From the NCBI GenBank assembly GCA_021324395.1, contig JAJPJG010000018.1, forward strand, positions 1-64,000: a stretch of 64,000 nt of DNA. Direction: 5' to 3'. Source of the DNA: Spartobacteria bacterium. GTDB taxonomy: Bacteria > Verrucomicrobiota > Verrucomicrobiia > Chthoniobacterales > Chthoniobacteraceae. A program made the translations under genes and the position numbers. Each line of letters begins with the position of its first letter. The first letter of the stretch is position 1. The notes under the pieces were generated by a model. The model was not told the DNA's origin and made no database searches. It was given only the letters and a program-made list of their open reading frames with translations. Shown here piece by piece: positions 9,186 to 16,004 of the stretch.

Positions 9186-9452
9186 TCAGTGCGTTTGCGC
9201 GGATTTTTCCGCCGGCGCGCGATCCTCGATGATTTCCAGCGTCGCGCGCTGGTTGTGCCGCGATGCGGCAGCGTTAAGCAGATTGCGGATGGCCGCGATC
9301 GTGTGCCCGTGCTTGCCGATCACCTTCCCGACGTCGCTCTGGCGCAGGCGGAGATGAAAGATGATTTTCTTCGGGCCTTCATGCCGCGAGAGAACCATCT
9401 CATCGGGATACTCGATGAGTTGCTTGATGACGAACTCGAGGAATTCTTCCAC
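9186..9452 (-). CDS. khpA: KH-domain RNA-binding protein KhpA
   Basis: 88 residues consisting of a single KH domain with the GKHGHTI loop (consensus GxxG) inside DVGKVIGKHGHTIAAIRNLL. KhpA-type proteins bind RNA and are encoded beside rpsP in many bacteria, as here (50 bases after rpsP). The C-terminal tail EDRAPAEKSAQTH is a short charged extension. Cytoplasmic; the usual role is post-transcriptional control, sometimes with KhpB. Confidence 0.9.
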   Translation of the reverse strand: MEEFLEFVIKQLIEYPDEMVLSRHEGPKKIIFHLRLRQSDVGKVIGKHGHTIAAIRNLLNAAASRHNQRATLEIIEDRAPAEKSAQTH

Positions 9453-9502
9453 GGCGCGCGATGTTGGCGGGCAAACGCGATCACGTCAACCCGCCGCGAA
9501 AA

Positions 9503-9757
9503 TTAAGCAGCCGCGGCTGCTTTTTTTTGCTTTTTGATCAAGCTGCGAACGGTGTCGCTCGGCTGTGCGCCGCGCTCGATCCAATATTGCGCGCGATCGA
9601 GATCGACGCTCGCGTTCTCGCCTGTTTTTTTCGGGTCGTAAACGCCGATCTGCTCGATGAACTTGCCATCGCGCGGGCTGCGGCTGTCCGCGACCACCAC
9701 GCGGTAATACGGGTTGTTCAGCGAACCTTCGCGACGGAGTCTGATTGATACTGCCAT
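9503..9757 (-). CDS. rpsP: Small ribosomal subunit protein bS16
   Basis: 84 residues, normal for bS16. The N-terminus MAVSIRLRREGSLNNPYYRVVVADSRSP and IEQIGVYDP are diagnostic. The C-terminus is a lysine/alanine tail. It lies 12 bases after ffh and before khpA; this order matches the common ffh-rpsP-khpA part of the rimM-trmD operon, but rimM and trmD are not in the window. The leader before the ATG (CAAAGTTTAAC) has no Shine-Dalgarno. Confidence 0.97.
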   Translation of the reverse strand: MAVSIRLRREGSLNNPYYRVVVADSRSPRDGKFIEQIGVYDPKKTGENASVDLDRAQYWIERGAQPSDTVRSLIKKQKKAAAAA

Positions 9758-9769
9758 GTTAAACTTTGG

Positions 9770-11110
9770 TTAAAATTTGGGTATTCCTGGAAAACCGGCG
9801 CCGCGGGGTTGCGCCATCATCATTTTTCTTAATTTCCCCGCGTTCTTCATCAGCTTCCTCATTTGATTGAAGCGCGTCAGAAGATCATTCACTTCGGTCA
9901 CGGAAGTTCCGCTCCCGCGGGCGATTCGCTGGCGGCGCCGGGCGTTTAACACGTCCGGCTTCGCGCGCTCCTCGTTGGTCATCGAAAGCACGATGGCCTC
10001 GACCCGCTTGAGCTGTTTTTCGTCGACCGAAAAGCCCTTCAAGTTAGCCATCCCAGGCAACATGCCAAGTATATTTTCGAGCGGCCCGAGTTTGCGCATC
10101 ATTTTGAACTGCGCGAGAAAATCATTGAAATCGAAAGATGCGGTCCGCAGCTTCTTCTCCATCCGCGCGGCTTCCTCCTCGTCAATTGCCTCGGCGGCCT
10201 TTTCCACGAGCGAAACAACGTCGCCCATTCCGAGAATGCGGCCCGCGAGCCGATCGGGATAAAACGGCTCGAATTGATCGAGCTTTTCACCGACGCCGGC
10301 AAACTTGATCGGCCGTTGCGTGACTTCGCGCATCGAGAGCGCCGCACCGCCGCGTGCATCGCCGTCGAGCTTCGTTAAAACCAGACCGGTAATCTGCAGC
10401 GCGTCGTTAAAATGCGTCGCGACGCTTACCGCCTGCTGGCCGGTCGCGGCGTCCGCGACGAGCAAGACTTCCTGCGGCTGCAAAAATTCTTTCAACCGCT
10501 TGATCTCCTCGATCAACGCCTCGTCGATTTCCTGGCGGCCTGCGGTATCGAAGATCTGCACGTTCCCGTTCTGCGTTTCGGCCCATGCGATAGCTTGCTT
10601 CGCGCAGCGGATCACATCCGTCTCGCCCGGTTGCGGTGTGAAAACCGGCACGCCGACCTGCTTTGCGAGCGTCGCGAGTTGCTCAATCGCCGCCGGACGG
10701 TGCAAGTCACAAGCGATCAGCAACGGCGCGCGTCCCTGCTTTTTCAAAAGCCCCGCCAGCTTCGCCGACGACGTTGTTTTGCCCGCGCCGTTGAGGCCCA
10801 CCATCAAAATGCGCGCCGGTTTTTCCAAATTCACCGGAGCCTGATCGCCACCGAGCAGCGTCGTCAGCTCATCGTAAAAAATCTTCACGATCTGCTGCCC
10901 CGGCGTCACGCTCCGCAGCACATCTTCGCCGAGCGCCTTGTCCTTCACCCGCGCGATGAAATTCTTCGCGACGTTGTAATCGACATCCGCCTCCAGCAAC
11001 GCCATGCGCACCTCGCGCATTGCGTCGGTAACGTTCGTCTCGCTGATCGTCCCGTGACCGCGGAGATCCTTAAAAACGTCCTGAAGTTTGTCTGCGAGTT
11101 GTGAAAACAT
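9770..11110 (-). CDS. ffh: Signal recognition particle protein Ffh (SRP54)
   Basis: 446 residues. GTPase that binds signal sequences and 4.5S RNA to deliver nascent membrane proteins to FtsY. N domain at residues 1-85; G domain with GLNGAGKTTSSAKLAG at about residue 104, DTAGRQEIDEALI, and TKLDGDARGGAALS; methionine-rich M domain from about 300, with LGMLPGMANLKGF and the RNA-binding helix ARRRQRIARGSGTSVTEVN. It ends in a Met/Gly-rich tail. First gene of the ffh-rpsP-khpA operon; divergent from the DUF1573 gene. Confidence 0.97.
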   Translation of the reverse strand: MFSQLADKLQDVFKDLRGHGTISETNVTDAMREVRMALLEADVDYNVAKNFIARVKDKALGEDVLRSVTPGQQIVKIFYDELTTLLGGDQAPVNLEKPARILMVGLNGAGKTTSSAKLAGLLKKQGRAPLLIACDLHRPAAIEQLATLAKQVGVPVFTPQPGETDVIRCAKQAIAWAETQNGNVQIFDTAGRQEIDEALIEEIKRLKEFLQPQEVLLVADAATGQQAVSVATHFNDALQITGLVLTKLDGDARGGAALSMREVTQRPIKFAGVGEKLDQFEPFYPDRLAGRILGMGDVVSLVEKAAEAIDEEEAARMEKKLRTASFDFNDFLAQFKMMRKLGPLENILGMLPGMANLKGFSVDEKQLKRVEAIVLSMTNEERAKPDVLNARRRQRIARGSGTSVTEVNDLLTRFNQMRKLMKNAGKLRKMMMAQPRGAGFPGIPKF

Positions 11111-11203
11111 TTCGGTCGCGAATACTCACCGAAACGCGGCGAATGTCAAAAGACGAATCAGTTCCAGCATGACATCCGCCGCACGCTTCGGAATGATTGC
11201 GCG

Positions 11204-11854
11204 ATGATTTTCCGCGTCCTCATTGCCGTGCTCGGGCTCGCCGCATCAGCGCAGGCGCAGTTGAAGTTTCAAAGCGTGGAGCAATTCGTCGCCGTCTCGC
11301 CGGGTGAAGGCCGCGCGATTTCGCACTTCAATTTTACGAACGCGGGAAACTATCACGTGAAAATCCTCGGCACAGATACAACGTGCGGCTGCACCGCCGC
11401 GGTCACGGATAAGCGCGTTTATGCGCCGGGCGAAAAAGGCCAGATCGAGGTGACGTTCAAGACCGCGAATCGACACGGCATGTATGGCGAACCGATTGCC
11501 GTAAAAACCGACGACCCGCAGGTGAAAGAAATCAATTTGCACCTGCGCATCCTCGTGCGCGACGCGCTCGAGTTGCAACCGATGTTTCTTTACTGGGCCG
11601 CCGGCGAAGCACCCGGCGAAAAGAAAATCCACGTGAGTGTGACCGACGGCTTTGACGTAAAAGGACTGAATGCGAGCGCATCCGATGCGAACGCAACCGT
11701 GCGCGTCGAAACGCTGAAGCCGGGCCGCGAATACAACATCGCCGTCACGCCGCACGGGCACTCATTCAAATGCGCGGTGAACATCCAGCCGGAATACCTG
11801 CAACCCGGCAGCAATGCGCCGAAGGAATTTGTCGCGCGCCTCCGCGTCTATTGA
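11204..11854 (+). CDS. Secreted DUF1573-family protein
   Basis: 216 residues with a clear signal peptide (MIFRVLIAVLGLAASAQAQ, cleavage after AQA). The mature part is an Ig-like beta sandwich of the DUF1573 type: FNFTNAGNYHVKILGTDTTCGCTAAVTDK has the usual TNxG and CGCT motif, followed by PGEKGQIEVTFKT. Function of the family is unknown; the paired Cys may bind metal or form a disulphide. The stop and the start of the rhodanese gene overlap by one base (TGATG), so the product is probably made together with the next two membrane/periplasm-linked proteins. Confidence 0.85.
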   Translation: MIFRVLIAVLGLAASAQAQLKFQSVEQFVAVSPGEGRAISHFNFTNAGNYHVKILGTDTTCGCTAAVTDKRVYAPGEKGQIEVTFKTANRHGMYGEPIAVKTDDPQVKEINLHLRILVRDALELQPMFLYWAAGEAPGEKKIHVSVTDGFDVKGLNASASDANATVRVETLKPGREYNIAVTPHGHSFKCAVNIQPEYLQPGSNAPKEFVARLRVY

Positions 11855-12252
11855 TGCGCCGGCAAATTGTCGCGCTACTTTTGCTCGCGCTCGCGCCTGC
11901 GCTGCTCGCCGCTTTTTTCCATCCGAGGCGTCCATCGTGGCGCACCGACGAAATCACGGTCGCTGTCGCGCAGAGCTGGAAAGACGCGCTCTGGCTCGAT
12001 GCACGCCCGCGCGACGCGTTCGAGCACGCGCATGTTCCGGGCGCGCTTTTGCTCAATGAAGACGAGTGGAATGATCTCTTGCCGGCGGTGCTCGATGCGT
12101 GGAATCCGGATCGCAACGTGGTCGTCTATTGCAGCAGCTTGAGCTGCCAGGCGAGCCGCGATGTCGCGCGGCGCCTGCGCGAGGAGGCGCAGTTTTCGCG
12201 CGTGTTCGTGCTGCAAGGCGGCTGGGAAGCATGGGAGAAAACGCACCGATGA
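11854..12252 (+). CDS. Membrane-anchored or exported rhodanese-domain protein
   Basis: 132 residues. An N-terminal hydrophobic segment (IVALLLLALAPALLAAFF) acts as signal or anchor, then a rhodanese domain: ALWLDARPRDAFEHAHVPGA is the CH2A-like part and VVYCSSLSCQASRDVARRL carries the active-site cysteine near residue 92. Rhodaneses carry sulphane sulphur or act as redox/phosphatase-like modules. The start at 11854 is chosen for its one-base overlap with the preceding stop; the frame is open further upstream inside the DUF1573 gene. The stop overlaps the next start by 4 bases (ATGA). Confidence 0.88.
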   Translation: MRRQIVALLLLALAPALLAAFFHPRRPSWRTDEITVAVAQSWKDALWLDARPRDAFEHAHVPGALLLNEDEWNDLLPAVLDAWNPDRNVVVYCSSLSCQASRDVARRLREEAQFSRVFVLQGGWEAWEKTHR

Positions 12253-12659
12253 AATGCTTCGCGAGAATCCTCGGGATTGCGGTCGGCGCGGTATTTCTCA
12301 TCGCCGGCGCAATGAAAGCGTGGAACCCGGCGCAGTTCGCGAGTGATGTGCAAAATTACCGACTGCTCACGTGGACGTCGGTCGTAATGGTCGCGCTTTA
12401 TTTGCCGTGGCTGGAAATCGTGAGCGGCGCAGCCTTGGTTTTCGGCATCGCGCGGCGCGGCTCAATCGCGATCTGCACTGGACTGATGCTCGTTTTCATC
12501 GGCGCGCTTATTTCGGCAAAACTACGCGGCCTCGATATCGACTGCGGCTGCTTCGGCCATACCGGCCCGCACGGAATCACATGGCCGCTCCTGCGCGACG
12601 CGCTGCTGCTCGCCGCCCTGCTCTTCCTGCTCTTTCGCGAAACGCGAGCGCCGCGCTAA
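12249..12659 (+). CDS. MauE/DoxX-type membrane protein
   Basis: 136 residues with four predicted membrane helices (residues ~7-25, 45-70, 75-95, 110-130). Motifs FLIAGAMKAWNPAQFASDV in helix 1 and LDIDCGCFGH before the last helix are typical of the MauE/methylamine-utilisation branch of the DoxX superfamily, which acts in disulphide or quinone-linked redox processes. The CGC pair is a candidate redox site. Third gene of an overlapping trio with DUF1573 and rhodanese proteins, which suggests a periplasmic thiol or sulphur redox task (inference). Confidence 0.85.
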   Translation: MKCFARILGIAVGAVFLIAGAMKAWNPAQFASDVQNYRLLTWTSVVMVALYLPWLEIVSGAALVFGIARRGSIAICTGLMLVFIGALISAKLRGLDIDCGCFGHTGPHGITWPLLRDALLLAALLFLLFRETRAPR

Positions 12660-12682
12660 AGTCGTTGAAATTTTTAAAGCGA

Positions 12683-12710
12683 AATTTTCTCCGGAGGCAA
12701 AAAATTTTCG
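12683..12710 (+). terminator. Possible terminator hairpin after the DUF1573-rhodanese-MauE operon
   Basis: An AT-rich imperfect inverted repeat (CGAAATTTT ... AAAATTTTCG) with an inner CTCCGGAG palindrome lies just after the MauE stop. There is no uridine tract, so termination is only possible. It directly abuts the attC-like site at 12710. Confidence 0.3.
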
Positions 12711-12819
12711 CCTAACGAGAACAAGATCAGCTACCGGCGGCGCGATAGCTGCGTGGCAGGTTTGCTATGAGCAGCTACAGTAACGCGCGGAGCCTGTTAG
12801 CTACATCGCTTGGTTAGGC
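12710..12819 (-). other. attC-like recombination site 1 (110 bp)
   Basis: Bounded by GCCTAAC (12710-12716) and GTTAGGC (12813-12819). On the minus strand the R'' side is followed by GATGTAGCTAACAGGC, and the R' side is preceded by GCCGGTAGCTGATC. These two inner boxes pair as GAT/AGCTA/GGC with unpaired bases, as in the L boxes of attC. The last 16 bases on the minus strand (CTTGTTCTCGTTAGGC) are identical to those of site 2, which suggests a common integron lineage. Confidence 0.8.
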
Positions 12820-12845
12820 CTCATTCAGAAATCGGAATAAAGTGC

Positions 12846-14219
12846 TCACTTGGCATTGACCGCTATTGGTTTTATTCCATCGGCAGATTGATCCAGTGCC
12901 AGCGCGATGACTGTATCCACTTCGCTGACCTCACCCGGCTTCACCGAGATTTCGATGCCTTTGTTGGTTTGGCTAAAGCTCGCAACTTCTCCGCCCAGCA
13001 CCGAAGCACTCATAACCTTCGCGGGAATGGCGGGCAGGACAAGTTTGTCTCCCGGCCATTTGAGGACATGAATATAAATCGTCTTGTCGCGGTGCGTTGA
13101 TGCGCCGTAGTCGGCGGGCAGGAACGGCCCGCCACGAGTCGAGTAGATACTCGCGCCGTATTTGCCGAGCCACTCGCCGATTTCACGCAATCGCTGAACT
13201 TGTGGCGGATCAATCTGTCCATCGGGGCGCGGACCGACATTGAGCAATAAATTTCCATCCCGCCCCGCCACTTTGGCGAGCAATTGGATGCAGTCCTTGA
13301 GCGGCTTCGGTGATCTGTTTGGCTGGTAGCCCCACGCGCCAGCGAGCGTGGTGCAAAGTTCCCACGGATGTTCATTGTCAAAATTCCCCAGCGCCCCATC
13401 GCCTTCGCGCGAATGAAAATCCTCCGGCATATCGGCGCGACCATTGATGATGATCTGCGGCTGAAGTCGGCGAATCGCCGCGTAAACCTCGTCGTGCTGC
13501 CAACTGAAACCGCCTTTGTAGTGTTCTCCCTTTGGGCGTTTTTTCCAACCCGCCCCGGCGACCCAATCGCCGCCGAAGTTCAGCCAGTCCGTCTCGCCGC
13601 CGTCGAACCACAGCACATCAATCTGGCCGTAGTTGGACAAGAGCTCCTCCACCTGACGATGGTATTGCTCCCGCATCGCCTCGGCACTCTGACGCTGCAA
13701 GTCGGGAAAGAAAAATCCGGGGAAACGCCAGTCCAGTGGAGAATAATACAGCCCTACATGGAGTCCGGCTTTTCGGACGGCTGTGACATACTCTGCCACA
13801 AAGTCACGGTGGGCGGCGGTCTTCATGCTGGTGAAATCACTCGCCTTGCTGTCGAATAGGCTGAAGCCATCGTGGTGGCGGCTCGTCAGCACCATATACT
13901 TCATCCCCGCAGCCTTCGCCGTCGCCGCCCAGGAATCGGGATCAAAGTTCGGCTTAAACTGATCGGCCAGCTTCGCATATTCCTCGACGGGAATTTGCTC
14001 ATTCCATTGCACCCACTCGCCGCGCCCGGGAATGGCGTAAAGGCCGAAATGAATAAACATTCCGAAGCGAGCTTCGCGCCACCACTCCATGCGTGCCTCG
14101 TGCTGCTCTGCGGTTTCGGCGAAAGGCAGGGCTGAGGCGCGGACGGATGTGTGCGCGGCCACCATCATCAGAAAGACCAGCAAAATTGTTCGGACATTCG
14201 TAACAGGCAATTTTTTCAT
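12846..14219 (-). CDS. Secreted alpha-L-fucosidase, GH29, carried as a cassette
   Basis: 457 residues with a signal peptide (residues ~1-28, ...HTSVRA). GH29 enzymes remove terminal alpha-L-fucose with retention. Conserved parts are WWREARFGMFIHFGLYAIPG, MKYMVLTSRHHDGFSLFDSK (substrate-binding His pair), HVGLYYSPLDWRFP and IDVLWFDGGETDW, with the nucleophile Asp near residue 203; RPDGQIDPPQVQRL marks the end of the catalytic domain. A C-terminal beta domain follows. The gene begins 18 bases after site 2 and ends 27 bases before site 1 in its reading direction, so it is a ~1.5 kb cassette, larger than most. It is probably extracellular or periplasmic. Confidence 0.92.
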   Translation of the reverse strand: MKKLPVTNVRTILLVFLMMVAAHTSVRASALPFAETAEQHEARMEWWREARFGMFIHFGLYAIPGRGEWVQWNEQIPVEEYAKLADQFKPNFDPDSWAATAKAAGMKYMVLTSRHHDGFSLFDSKASDFTSMKTAAHRDFVAEYVTAVRKAGLHVGLYYSPLDWRFPGFFFPDLQRQSAEAMREQYHRQVEELLSNYGQIDVLWFDGGETDWLNFGGDWVAGAGWKKRPKGEHYKGGFSWQHDEVYAAIRRLQPQIIINGRADMPEDFHSREGDGALGNFDNEHPWELCTTLAGAWGYQPNRSPKPLKDCIQLLAKVAGRDGNLLLNVGPRPDGQIDPPQVQRLREIGEWLGKYGASIYSTRGGPFLPADYGASTHRDKTIYIHVLKWPGDKLVLPAIPAKVMSASVLGGEVASFSQTNKGIEISVKPGEVSEVDTVIALALDQSADGIKPIAVNAK

Positions 14220-14236
14220 AGAAACGCGGCGTAGGG

Positions 14237-14296
14237 GCCTAACGAGAACAAGAACAGCGACAGCCGGCGGCTGTTCGCTGCATCGATGGGTTAGGC
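14237..14296 (-). other. attC-like recombination site 2 (60 bp)
   Basis: Boxes GCCTAAC (14237-14243) and GTTAGGC (14290-14296). On the minus strand CAGCGAACAGCCG pairs with CGGCTGTCGCTG, leaving one extrahelical A; this is the classic attC fold, and 60 bp is the common attC size. The right box contains the stop codon of the membrane-protein cassette (14291-14293). Confidence 0.88.
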
Positions 14297-14590
14297 GTTT
14301 CCGGTTGCAATGGATGGGCGCTCATGCCGTGGCTCGGCTTCTGCACTGGTGCTGCGAAACGCGGCAAAGAGCGCGCCGTAAATGACTCCTATGACTGCCC
14401 ATAGCCAGAAAATCGAAGTGGCTAACTCTCGCTTGGCCCACGTCTCGAGGGCTGGCGGATAAAACATCGGCGCAAAGTATGTGACATTCGTGTGATTGGT
14501 GCTGCCGGTCAAATCCCACGGCGCGAATAGTGCCGAAAGCGCGATGGCTGCGACGGCGAGATAAGTGAGTGTCTTTTGTTTGGTGTTCAT
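14291..14590 (-). CDS. Small cassette-encoded membrane protein of unknown function
   Basis: 99 residues. Starts MNTKQKTLTYLAVAAIALS; two predicted membrane helices at ~8-25 and ~58-80 (SIFWLWAVIGVIYGALFAAF) surround a periplasmic loop with NYT-like NHTNVTYFAPMFYPP. The family resemblance (short two-helix proteins beginning MxTKQKTLT) is to proteins I recall from integron cassettes, with no known function. The TAA stop lies inside the GCCTAAC box of site 2. A longer in-frame start at 14791 would cross the upstream recombination site and is unlikely. No clear Shine-Dalgarno. Confidence 0.8.
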   Translation of the reverse strand: MNTKQKTLTYLAVAAIALSALFAPWDLTGSTNHTNVTYFAPMFYPPALETWAKRELATSIFWLWAVIGVIYGALFAAFRSTSAEAEPRHERPSIATGNA

Positions 14591-14684
14591 AGCTGCTGGT
14601 TTTGTTTTCTGGTTTTGGGTCGAGTTATTGGTTGCTTTCTTCACTTTCGTTACCCGGTGAGCGCGAGGAATGAAAAAAGCTAAG

Positions 14685-14719
14685 CCACCGCTGACTCGCG
14701 ACGTGAGCCGCGACAGCGG
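14685..14719 (-). repeat. Imperfect hairpin next to attC-like site 3
   Basis: CCACCGCTGACTCGCG and CGCGACAGCGG form an imperfect palindrome with a bulge. It directly adjoins the compact site 3 and lies in the leader of the two-helix protein gene. It may be part of a longer attC structure or a leader hairpin for the cassette gene; the sequence alone does not decide. Confidence 0.4.
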
Positions 14720-14763
14720 AACTAACAGCGCCAACGGCGGTTGGCTCCGGCGACTTGTTAGGT
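14720..14763 (-). other. attC-like recombination site 3 (compact, divergent)
   Basis: On the plus strand it runs from ACTAAC to GTTAGGT (14757-14763). Inside, CCAACGGCGGTTGG forms a hairpin, and GCGCC faces GGCGAC with an extra base, giving an asymmetric stem. At 44 bp it is shorter than the usual ~57 bp minimum, and the box at the gene B side (GTTAGTT on the minus strand) departs from GTTRRRY at one base. The stop of the preceding cassette gene ends exactly here. It could be degenerate or inactive. Confidence 0.55.
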
Positions 14764-15278
14764 TACTGGTCAATGTCAAATGGACACTCACGATGCTTAA
14801 TCATCTCAAAATGGTGACGTCGGCACAAGACACTGAACCGAACCGCGCCTCGACTGCAACCGTCGTGCTTGCATGGCCGCGTCAAATCCTCTGCTCCTAG
14901 CTTGTCATAAAACTCTGCATCAAGTCGCCGCATAATCTCATCCGGCGGCGGCGGGTCTGGTGCGCCAATCTTCGGAAGGAAAGCGTCGAAACGAACGTAG
15001 TAAATGAACGACTCAAACCGAATGTCATCATCGGGACGACCAGCCAATCTGTCAGCCCACTGGACACAATCAGTAATCGTGGGTCTATCCAGTGCCTCGC
15101 GCAAACCTTTGTGAGCTAAACCATCTGGCAAAATCGGATCATCCTGCCCGTCCTCATACTCTGGATTGACAAGGAACGCCTCGGTGTCCAGCGTCCATTG
15201 CTTAACGTCGCCGGGAAGATATAACCATGCGTCCGGCTGCTTCGCTGTCGCTTGGCGCAAAATGTCGCGTAGCGTCAC
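14763..15278 (-). CDS. Cassette protein with DUF7716-like domain and C-terminal Cys/His motif
   Basis: 171 residues from a GTG at 15278, 13 bases after site 4 in its reading direction. The N-terminal part (LYLPGDVKQWTLDTEAFLVN) and IYYVRFDAFLPKIG resemble the DUF7716 type seen in cassettes and immunity-like genes; this is recognised from memory. The C-terminal segment has C-x4-C-x9-C-x2-HH (PCKHDGCSRG then SVLCRRHHFEMI), a likely zinc knuckle. No signal or membrane segment. Function unknown. TAA lies just before the CCTAAC box of site 3. Confidence 0.8.
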   Translation of the reverse strand: MTLRDILRQATAKQPDAWLYLPGDVKQWTLDTEAFLVNPEYEDGQDDPILPDGLAHKGLREALDRPTITDCVQWADRLAGRPDDDIRFESFIYYVRFDAFLPKIGAPDPPPPDEIMRRLDAEFYDKLGAEDLTRPCKHDGCSRGAVRFSVLCRRHHFEMIKHRECPFDIDQ

Positions 15279-15291
15279 GGTGTGCGAAGTG

Positions 15292-15320
15292 GCCTAACTG
15301 TCGACTCTCGACAGTTAGGC
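15292..15320 (-). other. attC-like site 4: 29-bp perfect palindrome
   Basis: GCCTAACTGTCGA, CTC, TCGACAGTTAGGC: 13-bp perfect arms bounded by exact attC boxes (15292-15298 and 15314-15320). There is no L-box asymmetry or extrahelical base, so if it was an attC it is collapsed to a stem. It could also act as a terminator-like hairpin, although no uridine tract follows. The TAA stop of the frameshifted cassette gene is at 15315-15317 within the right box. Confidence 0.6.
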
Positions 15321-15667
15321 GTTGCGGTCGATCCAGAGTTCATAGTCGTTTCCCGATTTGTCAGCGCTCCGTTTCGGGAGTTCGGAGTCTGGAATTAGTG
15401 CCCATCCGCGGTCATTGAAGTCTTCGCTCTGGTCGCGAAAGTAGCGATATAAAAAATTGCCCGCGCGCAGTGCTGTGGCTCTGAAAAGAAGTGGGGCTTG
15501 GTTCGGTAGATGTCGTTGAGATCGAAGTTCAGATAGTCTCGCACCGACCGTTCTATGATGTCTCGGTGAAGCTGCTCGTCTCGGTATCGGACGTATCCGG
15601 TGACAGACCCGGCGAAAGGCAGCCGAGCATCTATTCGACTGGCTCCCCATAGTTTGACGCAAGGCAT
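15315..15667 (-). pseudogene. Frameshifted cassette gene of unknown function
   Basis: Two overlapping frames read as one protein. From the ATG at 15667, about 70 residues run MPCVKLWGASRIDARLPF ... YRTKPHFFSEPQHC. The continuation (NFLYRYFRDQSEDFNDRGW ... DYELWIDRNA, stop at 15315) is in another frame. The switch lies near 15455-15475, where minus-strand GCGCGCGGGC and a T6 tract are plausible slippage sites. The joined product would be ~117 residues. The stop inside the GCCTAAC box shows it was a normal cassette gene. Either a genuine loss-of-function or a sequencing error. Confidence 0.6.
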
Positions 15668-15740
15668 TGGAGTAAAAGAGGCTCTCGTTACTCGGGATGG
15701 CTAGCGACGCGTGACAAGAAGCATGCGAAGTTTCGCCCAA

Positions 15741-16004
15741 GCGGGTTGCTGCTTGTAAGAACTAGCGTGGTGAAAAGAACCCACGGCTTGAAAGCGTGCT
15801 GGAGAGAAGCGAAACTCACAAGCCGAAACTGCTCGACCAGTGCGACGCGTCCTGCGGCTCAAACATTACAGCCGCCGCACCGAAGCGAGTTATTGGGACC
15901 GACGGTAGATATTGAACCAACAAGGGTGACGATCCGAGTGATCCTGAGCAAGTCTCGCGGACGTGTATTGGGAGGCGGCACCGTTGTTCATCCTTGATGG
16001 TGCC
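15741..16004. other. Stretch without a recognisable gene
   Basis: Nothing convincing is coded between the frameshifted cassette and the 21-bp repeat. Short open frames exist on both strands but show no family features. No integron integrase or attI-like sequence is visible, although this is where it would be expected upstream of the first cassette. Confidence 0.5.

Larger units (their letters stand above)
12710..15740 (-). mobile_element. Integron-type gene cassette array without integrase (CALIN-like)
   Basis: Four consecutive minus-strand genes are each followed by an attC-like site: GCCTAAC...GTTAGGC boxes at 12710-12819, 14237-14296 and 15292-15320, and a divergent one at 14720-14763. 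Two genes (14291, 15315) have their TAA stop inside GCCTAAC, a third (14763) directly before it, and the fourth 27 bases upstream. Start codons follow the preceding site within 13-18 bases for two genes. This is the layout of integron cassettes. No tyrosine recombinase, attI or IntI-like gene is visible, so it fits a cluster of attC sites lacking an integrase. It sits between convergent core genes (MauE-like gene on the left, deacetylase side on the right). Confidence 0.8.

Noticed and set aside
15292-15320. Simple rho-independent terminator reading of the palindrome
   Set aside because: The stem is strong but no uridine tract follows on either strand, and its ends match the attC boxes exactly, so a recombination site remnant is preferred.
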